A DNA stretch of 64,000 nucleotides from Vicugna pacos (taxonomy: Eukaryota; Chordata; Mammalia; Artiodactyla; Camelidae): contig NC_132995.1 of NCBI RefSeq assembly GCF_048564905.1, positions 53,064,639-53,128,638 of the forward strand, in the 5' to 3' direction. Within the stretch, counting starts at the first letter, position 1; the number at the start of each line of letters is the position of its first letter. The notes beneath the pieces were generated by a model, which saw only the letters and a list, made by a program, of their open reading frames with translations, made no database searches and was not told the origin of the DNA. A program made the position numbers and the translations under genes. Shown here piece after piece: positions 22,401 through 34,400 of the stretch.

Positions 22401-25400
22401 CGCTGCTGGTTTTCCACTTACAATAGTAAATAAGGTTTGATTTTTGTTTTTTTCTTTAAAAAAATTATTATTAAAGTACAGTCGGTTACAATGTGTCAAT
22501 TTCAGCGTACAGCACAAAGTCGCAGTTGCATATACATACATGGTGTTCATTTTCATATTATTTTTTCATTAAAGGTTATTATAAGATACTGAACATAGTT
22601 CCCTGTGCTATATAGCAGAAACTTTCATTTAATCTATTCTTCTGTAGTTTTATATATATATATAATACATGTGTATATATATGTATATATATATTTTATT
22701 GAAGTATATTCAGTGTACAATGTTGTGTCAATTTCTGGTGTGCAGCACAATACTTCAGTCATAGAGGAACATACATGTATTTGTTTTCATATTCTTTTTA
22801 AGTATAAGCTTGTAAGGTTTAAGCTTATAAAGTTAATGAGGTCCCATTTGTTTATTTTTACTTTTATTTCTATTGCCTGGGTAGACTGCCCTAGGAGAAC
22901 ATTGCTGAGATTTATGTCAGATAATGTTTTACCTGTGTTTCCTTCTAAGAGGCTTATAGTGTCTTGTCTTATGTTTAAGTCTCTAAGCCATTTTGGGTTT
23001 ATTTTTGTGTATGGTGTGAGGGCGTATTCCTTTTTTTTAAATATATTTTTATTGAAGGATAGTCAGTTTACAATGTTGTGTCAATTTCTCGTGTGCAGCA
23101 GAATGCTTCAGTCATATAGAAACATACATATGTTCATTTTCATATTCTTTTTAAGCATAAGTTACTACAAGATATTGAGCATAGTTCCCTGTGCTATACA
23201 GTATAAACTAGTTGTTTATCTGTTTTATATATAGTAGTTAGTATCTGCAAATCTCTAACTCCCAATTTATCCCTTCCCACCCTCTTCCCTCCTGGTAACC
23301 ATAAATTTGTTTTCTATGTCTGTGAGTCTGTTTCCGTTTTGTAAGTAAGTTTGTTTGTTTTTCGATTCCACGTATAAGAGATATCGTATGGTATTTTTCT
23401 TTCTCTCTCTGGCTTACTTCACTTAGAATGACATTCTCCAGGTCCATCCATGTTGCTGCAAATGGCATTATTTGATCATTTCTTATGGCTGAGGAGTATC
23501 CCAATATATACATATATCACAATTTCTTTATCCAGTCATCTTTCAGTGGACATTTAGGTTGCTTCCATGTGTCGGCTATTGTAAGTAGTGGTGCTGTGAA
23601 CATTGGGGTGAATGTATCTTTTCGCATTAGAGTTCCCTCTGGATATATGCCCAGAAGAGGGATTGCTGGATCATATGGTAAGTCTATTTTTAGTCTTTTG
23701 GGGAATCTCCATACTGTTTTCCATAATGACTGCACCAAACTACATTCCCACCAGCGGTGTAGGAGGGTTCCCTTTTCTCCACACCCTCTCCAGCATGTAT
23801 CGTTTGTGGACTTTTGAGTGATGGTCATTCTGACTGTAGAACCTTAATTTTAACTTGAGTGATCACCATGCTTTTTTCTCACAACCTCTCTATGTAAAAC
23901 TTTTCTTTCTCACATTCAACCCTAGAAGATTTGGGAGGAATTCCTAGGTATTCTTTGCCAGACAAGTGCTCATGTGGTAAACGTCCAGAGGTTTCTAGGT
24001 TTCAGAAGATCTCCCTGTTATCCTGAGTATGAGTCACTTGTCCCCATAATGCAAAATTCCTGGATCTGATCCTTTCCCTCTGGAATCTCTGGAGCTGGCT
24101 CCTCGACTGAGGCATCGATGGTCATGGAGGACAGAAGAGTAAAAACGGCCTTTTTAACTTGTCTGGTTTTTTTGTTTTTTTTTTTTAAGTTCAGCTAACC
24201 AGTCACACTTATCTGGGTGTTTTCTTTTCTTTTTCTTTTTTTATTGAGGTATAGTCAGTTATGTGGGTGTTTTTAACACACTTACTGCAGCTTATTTTTC
24301 TGCTTAATGGCTTCTAGTAGCCTTTCTCTTTCTGTTCAGATCTTTTACTGGGTTATGTCTCCTTTTTTGGCCATTTGTTTGTCCAGAGCCCCCTGACCAC
24401 TGGAATGTGTGTGAATTGAGCTGTCTGCTAGGAAGGGTAATTGATCACCGCAGTGCAGTAGGCCACCAGAAACTGGCATGCGCTCTGCCGGGGCCTGCGT
24501 CCAGCATGCTGGCCTGGTGGTTGGCACAGGGTGTCCACCTCCATCCCTCCCATCCTGCGGTGCCCTCCTCTTGGCCTCTCTCCCCACTCACCCCTGCTCC
24601 CCTGCTCCCAACCCCTACCTCCATTTTTTGGTCTGTCTCTACTGTGGTTCCCTTGTGCAATTAGTGCTAATTAATTCCCAGTCAGAGTGATGGATGGTTT
24701 AATTTTCTTTCCTGGAGAGCCCTGTGTTCCCTTGCCTTGCCACAGACTGGGCAGAATTCCAAGGTGCCGAGCAGGTGGCTCAGATGGGTGGGGTCTTGGC
24801 AGAGGAGGCGGGGAGAGCAGCACAGGGTTGGAGGGGCCGGCTCCCAGCACAGGGTCCTTTGATCCTTGTCATTCTGGAGTGACCCCGCTGAGCCAGAGCC
24901 TTCTCTCTTCCACTGTAAAGTTTTCTGAAGCCAAAAGAAACCCTGCTGGATCCAGAAACCTTGAGAAATATCTTTGCTGCAGACTGTTGACCAAAGGGGA
25001 AATTGTCCCACCCCACAGAGCAAAATTTGTGGAATACCCTGTTCATATCCCGCAGAGTTGTTCTTCATGTGGCCTCTAAGCCTCCCTCTCTTTCCCCCCA
25101 GACTCCTCTCTCATCCCCTCCCTCTGGGGACTGAGTCTCAGGCACTTTTTTGGGAAGACAGTTTAATCTTCGGCTGCTTTGGGTTCACTTCTGACGTTTT
25201 TCGGCATAGCAGCTTGTAGGCCTGGGGCCCAAAGAATTCACTATGTTTTTAAAGGCAAACTTTTGTTATTCATCTAAGGGGGTATATGGAACATTTAGGG
25301 GATACAGGATTCTCTTAAGAGAGATGGGGTATTGCCCAGCCTGGAGTGCAGTGGCTGTTCACAGGCACCATCCCACTGCTGATCAGCATGAGTTTTGACC

Positions 25401-28400
25401 TGCTCTGTTTCTGACCTGGGCTGATTCACCCCTCCTTAGGCAACCTGGTGGTCCCCTGCTCCTGGGAGGTCACCAAGTTGATGCCGAAGTTAGTATGGGC
25501 ACACGATAGGCATAGTGTACTCCAGCCCAGCACCCCTAGGTTCAAGTGATCCTCCTGCCTCAGCCTCCCAAGTAGCTGGGACTATAGATATGTGACCCCA
25601 CGCCCGTCCCAAAAAGGAGGAAGGCAGGAGAAGAAGTTGTGAATTCTTCTTCCCTACTACTTTATCCCTGTCCGCAACATCAGCAACATCCCCACCAGTC
25701 ACCATCATCACCCCCACCACCATCTTCATCTTCATCTCCATCTCCACTATCATCATCATCATCACCATCATCTCTGTCATCACCATGTCATTACCTTCAT
25801 CACCATCCTCATTATCACTATCACCACCACCACTGTCTTCACCATCATCATCATATCATCACCACCATTACCACCACCACCATCGTCATCACTGTCATAA
25901 TCATCACCATCATTATCACTGCCGCCACTACCTTTACCATCATCACCACCGTCATAATCATCACCATCATCATCATCTATCCCCACTGTACCATTACCAT
26001 CATCACCACCACCACCATCTTCACCATCATCATTATCACAGTGGCTACAGTATACGGAGGATTTGCTCTGTGACAGGCGCAGCACTGAGTATTTTATATA
26101 CATTTTGTCATTCAGTCCTCACTACAACCTTGTAAGCTAGATACTCCAATGATTCTTGTGCTCCTAGAGGTCACAGAACTCGTATGTGGTGAAGCCAGGA
26201 CTCACACCTTGGGGTCTGACTCCATAGACCCTGCCTTCATGCAGGAGCCGGGGGTCCCCCTGTCCCCCTGCAAAGCAGAGACACCAACCCCAGGTGTCCC
26301 CCCTGCTCTGTACCAGATCCCCACCCATGACCCCTCCCCAACCTCTTTCCCCTGTGCTCCCCTTCTTTTCCCTCCCCAGGTGTATGAAGGCGGGAGCAAT
26401 GTGGACCAGTTTGTGACACGCTTCCTCCTGAAGGAGACGGCCAGTCAGATCCAGGCACTGCTGAGCTCGGTGGAGAGCGCCGTGGAGGCCATCGAGGAGC
26501 AGACCAGCCAGATCCGGTGCGTCCATGCAGTCTTGCTGGTCACTTGGGCCTTGCACATCTTGAGGTGATGTGTGTGCTCTTGGAAGCTGGGCAACCTTGG
26601 GGAAGCTGCTGCCCCTCTCTGTGCCTCCACTTCCCCAACTGCTAAATGGGGACGATTATATGCCTGCCTCCTCACATTGTTATGACTAGTTCCTAGACTC
26701 TCATCAGTTTTGCCAACTCCCCAACCCCAATTTTGCTCACATTATTGTTTACCTAAAACTCATTTGCAGGTCCTTGAAGCCATGGAAAAGCCCCGGGGTC
26801 CCCCCTCTTGGGTGGGGGCACTGTTGAGGCAGGGAGTCTGGGCTCCGGAGACAGACTGTGGGGACCACCAGCCCTCACATTTGCTGTCCCAAGTTGAGAC
26901 CAACCCTCTTGTGCCTGTTCTTCCCAGCACAGCTGATTGCCCAGAGCGAAGGGGAAATAAGGAAATGGAAATAGACAGGAGCCAGAGCCCAGTATCTGAG
27001 CCCTGACTTTCTGCCCAGCCTTGGGTTTCCCGGGCAGAGCCCTGGCTGGGCAGGATGCTGATTGCCTGGGGTAGGCGTTTGTGTGTGTGCTTTTTGATCG
27101 GTGCAGGGCTGGTCCCACACAGACACAATTGCCAAGGCTGCTCTATGATGCTGTTCCCAAAATGCATTTGCTCTGAACACGTGCAGCCCAGTCACCTGGG
27201 AAATACACAATGCAGATTCCTGGTCGCTGGCCATGCCCGCTGGATCTGGGCCCCTGGGAGCTGAGCCCAGGACTCTGCGTCCGCAATCAGTCTTGTGATT
27301 CTGAGGGTCCCTGAGGTTAACAGCCACAGCTCTGGAAGCTGTCGCTTAGATATTCTTCATTTTTTGGTCACTATCTTGATTAAAAACTTGACATTTCTAT
27401 CCTGCTGCAGAGCAGATAGGACTGGTACCCGATTTCCACGGCTGATTTCCTGCACTTTGCCAATTCTGTCCTGTGTCAGCGGTTACCCCTGCCTGCCCCC
27501 TCTTTGGGACCTTACTTTGGGACATGGGTGGCAGGGGTGGGGGCATATCTAGACAGGGAGATGCATCTGCTTCCTGTGCACCCCCACGAGAGGTGCACCT
27601 CTCCCGGCTCCCTCCTGCAGTCCCTGGCATCGTGTTTCCCAGCCCTGGGGATGGCGTGATCCAGGCTGGAGTCACTGGTTCAGACCCTACTGGCCTTTGG
27701 GAACTCCCGCTGCCCTAAATAACAGTCTGAAGGCCACATTTAATTTGCTGCTGGTTTGATGAGCCACCAGGATTGACGTGTCAGAGACCCCGCCATCCTT
27801 TCTCCTCCCACGGGGGCCCGCTGCACAGGGAGCGGCTGCTGGGCTTGCTGGTTCCCAGGAGAGGACTCCCAGAACACAGCAAGGCAGCACTGCCCAAGGC
27901 AGAGAGGGGCTGGGACCACTGTGCCCGCGGGAGTGTGATGTGGATACATGTGTCTGTGTGTGTGTGGATGTCTGGTGTATTTTCCAGCATTTTTGCACAT
28001 AGGGGTTCAGGCATTCACCAAGCATTGCTGAGTCCCTAGTGTGTGCCAGGCACAGTGTCTGATGGGCTGTGTGTGTGTCTCAGGACATGGGGGGCTGTGC
28101 ACATCAGTGTAGGGGGCGGGCCGTGTAGGGGCAGGAGATGGGGCCAGGCTGAGGTCAGGATCATGTGTGTCTCTGTCCTGTTAGATGCTCGCTCTCCATT
28201 GTGTCTTAGAGCTTCCTTGTTTGGAGAGGGGACTTGTCTGACTGCTGCAAACCCAGCCCCCTCCCACCCCCTAGAGCAGCGGAACACTGAATTGGCTCCT
28301 GGGGAGGCAGGCCAGGTAGGGGAGGGGCTGCTATGAGCCACAGGGAGCTTGGGGGCCTGGAACTGAACCTCCCGGGAGCAGGGTCTGGGCTCCTAGAATG

Positions 28401-31400
28401 GGTGTGAGTTCTGATCCTGACCCTGTCCTGCTAGCAGCGGGGCCTCAGCCTGGGCCCCGCGTCCTCCTCTGTGGACCAAGTACATGATGTCCGCTTCACA
28501 GCAGTCGGGCTCCGCGGAGTGAGTTCTGTGCACGGTTCAGCCCATCGCCGGTGCTTGATTGTTGTCTAAGCTGCTGCAGTGGCCAGGGCCTCACGGCCTC
28601 CCTCGTAATATGTGTTTCCCTACTCTCCCTGCAGACACAACCACAGCAAACCCAGCCACAGCGTGGTGGAGACCTGGTCTGGGAGCCCCACAGCCCCCTA
28701 CGCCCCCAACCACAAGTTCATGGCTGCAGAGCAAGGGAAGAGCTTTCCACCTGGTGAGAGAGCATGATGGCCCAGGGTGTGGGGCACTGGCTGGGTGTCC
28801 TGGAAGGAATTCTCAGAGTGGTCCAGGTGGGGCCTAGACCTCCCACAGGATCTAGGACTGGGGGCAGGGCTTACCCTGGGGAGAGGGGTGGGGTGCTGGC
28901 CCTCCTGCTCAGGCCTGGCCCTGCCCCCATCAGCAGCTCTGTCTCTCTCACCCAGCCTCCTCAGACCCCAAGGAGGAGGGCCTGGAGGCCCAGGTCAGCC
29001 GACTGGCAGAGCTGATAGGACGGCTGGAGAACAAGGTGAGTGCTGAGCCCCCATCTCCATCCCTCTATCTGCCCTCCACCCTCCCAGCTCCCAGGGACAG
29101 AAATTGGAGAGCCTGGGAAGGGACATCCCCCAGGTGGAGCGTGGACTCAAGGCAGACCCCGGGAACATGTCCGAGGTACAGACCCAAGGAGAGGAGCCTG
29201 GGGGAGTAAGTCAGCAGGGTCACAGGCACCAAGGGGACAGCGCTCCAAGGAGGCTTGAAGGCGGGGTGGTCTGGGCAGGCAGCAGCATGGTGGGGGGTGA
29301 GGGCTGGTGACGTCCCAGGAGAAGTTAGAAGGACTGGCAGCGTGAAGTCTTTTAAACACAGTGTGGCGGGTCCACGAGTGACAGGAAGTGGGACAGCTTT
29401 TGCGGAATCATGTTTTCAGAGAACATTTCTGGACTCAGAGAATGGCTGTGTGTTTCTCAGGGCTTCCAGAACCATGTACCATAGGCTGGGGGTTGAAACC
29501 CAGGCCTTCATCCTCGCACAGATCAAGCCTAGAAATCTGAAATCAGGATGCTGGACGGCTGGTTTCTTCTGAGGACTCTTTTGTTGGCATGTAGATGGCT
29601 GTCTTCTCCTTGTCTGTGTCCTGATCTCTTCTTACAAGTACCTCAGTCATACTGGGTTAGGGCCCAGTCATGTGACTTTATTCTAAATTAATCACCTCTT
29701 CAAAGGTCCTATTTCCAAATGTAGTCATATTTTGAGGTACTGGGGATTGGGGCTTCAACGTATGAATTTTGGGGGAACGCAATTGAGGCCATAATAATAT
29801 TTTTTGGAAGAAAGGAAACAGTTTCACTTAAGGTTTACCAGTGACAGAGTGACAGTGTTTGAATCCTGGCTATACCACTTCACAGCTGTGTGACCTTGGG
29901 CCAGTGACTCACCCTCTCTGTACCTCAGAGTCCTCTAACCATAGAGAAAATAATCAGAATGGTACCTCTCACAGGGTTGTTGTGAGGATTGAATAACATA
30001 ATGTCTTAATAGCTTAGCACAAAGCCTGCTGCATAGTTAGCATTTAATATTGGCAGTGTTTTTTAGCCATTATTATTAGACATTCTGATACCAAAACCTA
30101 TACACATGCCCACACCATACCCATATACCTCCATTCACCAAGATAACAGGTATCTCTGGGCTGTAGGCTTGCAGTGGTAATTTTACATTTCTCCTACTTT
30201 TCTGAATTTTTTACCTTTTGCCAAAGTGCAAAAGAACATGCTTTGATGGGTTTGTGAGTTAGTTCTGAGGAATTCGTGAGGGCAGCGGGCGGGGTCCCCA
30301 GGAGAAGGCTGGGGCCGAGACTTGGGAGTCCAGAGGGAGGAGGCCGTGATCCCACCTGCAGGGCTGAGGCCGAGATGGGATCGCTCCCCCTATCCCCCCC
30401 ACCAACCCCGACGTTAAAGCCAGCTGCTGGGTAGGAGCAGTGGGAAAGGCTAGGCGGGGGACCCTGAGACCCGGTTGTCATAACAACTCTGCGGGCGCCC
30501 CCAGAGGGAGGCTCTTTGAAGCTTATTTTTAGTGCCCCAGTCGCCTTAACAACCGTCTGGTTGGAAACCGAGGAGCACCTGGGAGTCCTGGAGGCGGGGC
30601 GGAGCCCTCCTCGCTGGCCTCTGATTGGCCCGGGCTGAGAGCAGGACCCAATCCGAGGCTGACTCTGGTCCCCGCCCTGACGGACCAACCTGAGTGCTCC
30701 TGGCTCGTCTGGGCCGGGGATGGAGCGCTGGGGCAGCGAGGCAGGGAGAGGGGGGTGTATAGGTAGGTGCCACCATGCCTGCTCCACCCTTCCCTCATCT
30801 TTAGCTCATCCTCACCCTCTTTCGGCCCTGCTGGCTGGGAAAAACCTAGGGAACCAGTTGCAGCCCCTGTTCTCCAGGAGCCCACATATATGGTGGTAAA
30901 AGGATGGAAACAAATTTGCCTTGGCAGGACCACCTCGGCCACCTACAAAGCGCATTCACACTGTGTCCCCGATAAGTCAGTACCCTCTTCAGGACCGACT
31001 GTGGAATGCACCCGGCCCAGTGCAGAAATGATCAGGCCGGGCCCATTGTTCAAACATTGAGAATTAAGATGGGTCCTACACGTCTGCCACTCTTGTTTTC
31101 CTTAACACCAGCTGACTGCCTTACACACGTGCTTGTGTAGAGAAGAAAGACATGGGTGTGTGATTGCACCAGGGACAATACTGTCCTGCTTGGCGTCTCC
31201 CACCAGCCAGGGACTCTGGAGTCCCTGGAACCTTGGAGGGGAGGGACTGGAGCTCTTTGTTGGCCCTGGGTGCTTCTGTGAAATTGTGGTGATCCTAAAA
31301 GCCTCCGTGGCAGAGGTGGCCTCTGTCTTCATCATCTCTTCATGCTTTGTTGTTGCAGACACTTTGGTTTGACCTTCAGCAGCATCTCTCTGATGAAGAA

Positions 31401-34400
31401 GGCATCAACATGGTGAGGCCCCCTCCCCTGTGGCCCCATCCCTGCCTGAGCAGGGACTCAGAATGCAGGTGGCTTGATGTCCCTGCCACCCCCTACCCTG
31501 CCACCTCCACAAGGGGAGATGCAGCCCCTGCACTTGGCCTCCTTCCCCTCCCAGGAGTGTTTGTAGCTCAGTTTGGCCAGGAGCAAAGCTGTCAGCAGGA
31601 CAGTGACAGAAACAGTCCTGCTGGTCACTCATTTTATTGTGTCTCAGATCTGATGCCTTGCAGGCAGCTCTCAGTCTTTCCAAAGCCCTTTGTCTGTTTT
31701 TTAGCATTTGGTTTCATAAGTTTAGTCCATTTTTAGCTAATTTTCACATGTAAAAATGCAAGCGTGTGTCTGTGTGTGGTGGGTGTGGGGGGGGTTGGTT
31801 TTATCTTGACCAGATTGTCCTGTCCTGGGGAGACTGAGTCCCAGGCTGTGCCCTTGGGGCTGGGTGGCATCCTGGGGCAGAAGGCTGGCAGGGAGTCTGA
31901 AGACAACAGCTCACCCACCCTGTGACATCACAGCATCTGCAGCTGGTCCGCCAGGAGATGGCCGTGTGCCCTGAGCACCTGGGCGAGTTCCTGGGCTCTC
32001 TGCGACAGTACTTGCGGCGCACCGCCGGAGCCAGGAACTGCTTCCAGTGAGTGAGCCAAGGGGCGGGCCGGTGGCACGGAGCTCTGCCTGGGGGAGGAGG
32101 GACAGGGCAGGACCAGCCTCATCCCTGAAAATAAGTCAGACCTCAGGGAAGCATGTAGCGGGGCGATTCCAAGATTGGGTTCCAGTCCTAGCTTGGGCTT
32201 CCCCTTGCTGTGCAAATATGGCCCAGGATGTCATCTCCCTGACTTCAGCTTACTCATCTGCAAAGTGGGACTGCTGATCAGACCCGCTGCCTGTGGTACT
32301 CAGAGGTGTCAGTGGAACGACTGCTGTGGTGGGTGTAGGCCAGTGCCTGACTATAGTCAGCGTCCCCCAGTTCTAGTTACCACGGTGTCTGCCCTCCTGG
32401 GGCCTCACCCTCTGGTCCCTGCTGCCAAGGCCTGCACTGCTCTGTGGCTTCTCAGCCCTTACCCTTGCTGGAGGTGGTCCATGAGGGCTGTTGGCACCAG
32501 CCACCGGACCCTCTCCCTTCCTGTCCCTGGCCCCTCTGTCCGGGCCCAGTGAGCAGCAGCACTAGGCTCTGTCCCTGGTCCCTGCCTGGACTCCTTTCGT
32601 CTCCAGTTTGCTTTTTCCTACCTTGGGAGCATGCGGGCCAGGCCCTGGGGGTACAGTGTCAGTCCGGTGGCTGCTCTTGTGGAACATTTATCCTGGGTGG
32701 TGGGAGAGGGGAGGGAAATGAAAGATGATTCCCATTGGCAATGGGTGCTTTGGAAGCCAGGGGACAGGGTCCTAGGGGCGAGGGGGCTGTGCGGAGGGGC
32801 TGCATGTGCACTGAGCAGCCCCACCTGCAGAATCTGAGGCGGAGGCCTGGCTGGAGGCGACACTGGGGTGGCAGCAGGGGTGGCAGCAAGGGTGCCGTGT
32901 TTGAAAAAAATAATCAGCAGCTGATGTGGCTTGACAGAGGGACAGGGGACGGGACGGGGTGGCAGGCAGGCCCAGTCATGTCCGCTCCGCCAGCCCTGCC
33001 CATTCCAGGTACCAGGGACCAGGTGGGAGATGCTTCGGCAGGAGAGAGACTCGGTCCTGTCTCCCTTGTGTGAAGAAGGGCTGGGGACTAGAGTACAGAC
33101 AGGCGGTGGGGGAACGTCACCCGGGGAGGGTACTTGGCCTTGGCACAGCATGGCAGAGCTGGGATCGATTCTGCAATAGAGCTGAGCGGACTTCAGTGGC
33201 TGGGGTAAGGGGGCTGCAGAAAGAGGTGACGAGGCAGAATCTGAGATTCTTGGCTTCAGAAACTTGATAGAGAGGGCTGCGTGCACAGCTGGAGACGTCC
33301 GGGAAGGTCAGGTAGGTGGAGGAGTCGCATTACATTCCAGGTGCCAGTCGAGATGCCACATACAAGTGGGGAGATCCTGGGAGTGGTGGACATGCAGGTC
33401 ACCTAAAACCACGGGAGCTACACGCTTACTGTGGGAGAAAAATGCAGGAAAAGGGGGGCTGGGGGAGAGGGGAGGGAGTGGCACGCAGTTGGGTTTTCAC
33501 CGGAGCACTGAAGGACCGCGTATCCTCTGAACCGCAAGCCTGCCTGCCTGCATCCCCGACCCCGCCCGAGGCCTTTCCCTCCCCCCGCCAAAAAACCAAT
33601 CAGCGCGTCAGCTGAACAGTCACCATAATTGCTGTCACTGTGCTGCCGCCACCACACTTAGGTGAACCAAATTGCTTGATGACTTTTGTGTACAGAGGGA
33701 CAGGCCCACAGGCAGTGGGTCCGCCTCTGGGAAGGGCCGCGGCTCCTCCAGTGACTGGGTATCACGCAGCCCTGTTCCCTGTCTGCGGGTAATTTTAGGC
33801 TGGAACCTAATGAACTGATGATACCATTTGTGGCCTTGGCTCCCTGCTTCTATCCTGTGCGGCAAAACCCGGAATTGCCCATAATTATACAGCAGACGCC
33901 GCCTCTGACAGAGTCTCCTCTTGGAGGGCTGCCTGGGGTTGTGTTCCACGGGGCGTGTGAGGAAGAGGAGGAAGCAGCGGCCAGGTCGGCCGTTAGAGAT
34001 GTCACCTGGGAGGCCGGCCCTCCCGCTCCCCATGGCGGCCACCTTCTCAGAGGTGCCCCCTGCCCTCGTCCCCAGCCCGAGTCTAGGGGTCCTGTTTAAA
34101 ACGAGGGAGTGGCCCGCCCCTCACCCAGGTAAGGCAGCAGTGACCCAGGGCTCCTGCTTTCAAGGATTAAAAGAGACCATGATTATGCAGGAGAACGTGG
34201 CAGGTGGGAGAAGCTTTGACTTCTGAAGTTAGGTTTTTTCAGGTTTTAGTGAAGAGAAGCCTTTTAAAAAATGACATTTTATTACAGTTCATTCAACAAA
34301 CAGGTACTGGCCACTCGGCAGGGCCTTCCTTGCTCCAGGTGGTAGAGAGACACTTAAACGGTGAGACTGGACAGCTGGTCATGGAGGCTTCAGGTTCTGA

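Larger units (their letters stand above)
16866..26379 (+). other. NECAB2 intron 5, 9.5 kb repeat-rich
   Basis: The largest NECAB2 intron. From about 17.9 to 24.3 kb it is markedly AT-richer than the rest of the gene and consists mostly of old and younger antisense L1 pieces, a SINE and an LTR fossil. It also holds a 7SL pseudogene and an (ATC)n array, listed separately. The stretch 24300-25300 looks unique. Confidence 0.6.

Noticed and set aside
22605-23234. Open frame of 209 codons in NECAB2 intron 5
   Set aside because: It is the antisense of nested L1 3' sequence, not a gene.
25320-25608. Functional SRP RNA gene
   Set aside because: Many substitutions, missing bases near the 3' end and lost CpGs point to a pseudogene.
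25639-26135. Open frames rich in His/Ser/Thr or Met/Asp/Gly
   Set aside because: They are translations of the (ATC)n microsatellite.
30491-30512. Third CTCF-like motif (gcccccagagggaggc)
   Set aside because: At least two core mismatches, including a key C; too weak to list beside the other two.
30776-31060. Small open frame starting just after the intron 8 promoter-like module
   Set aside because: No recognisable protein, no splice continuity to NECAB2 exon 9 in a matching frame was established, and the length is within chance.
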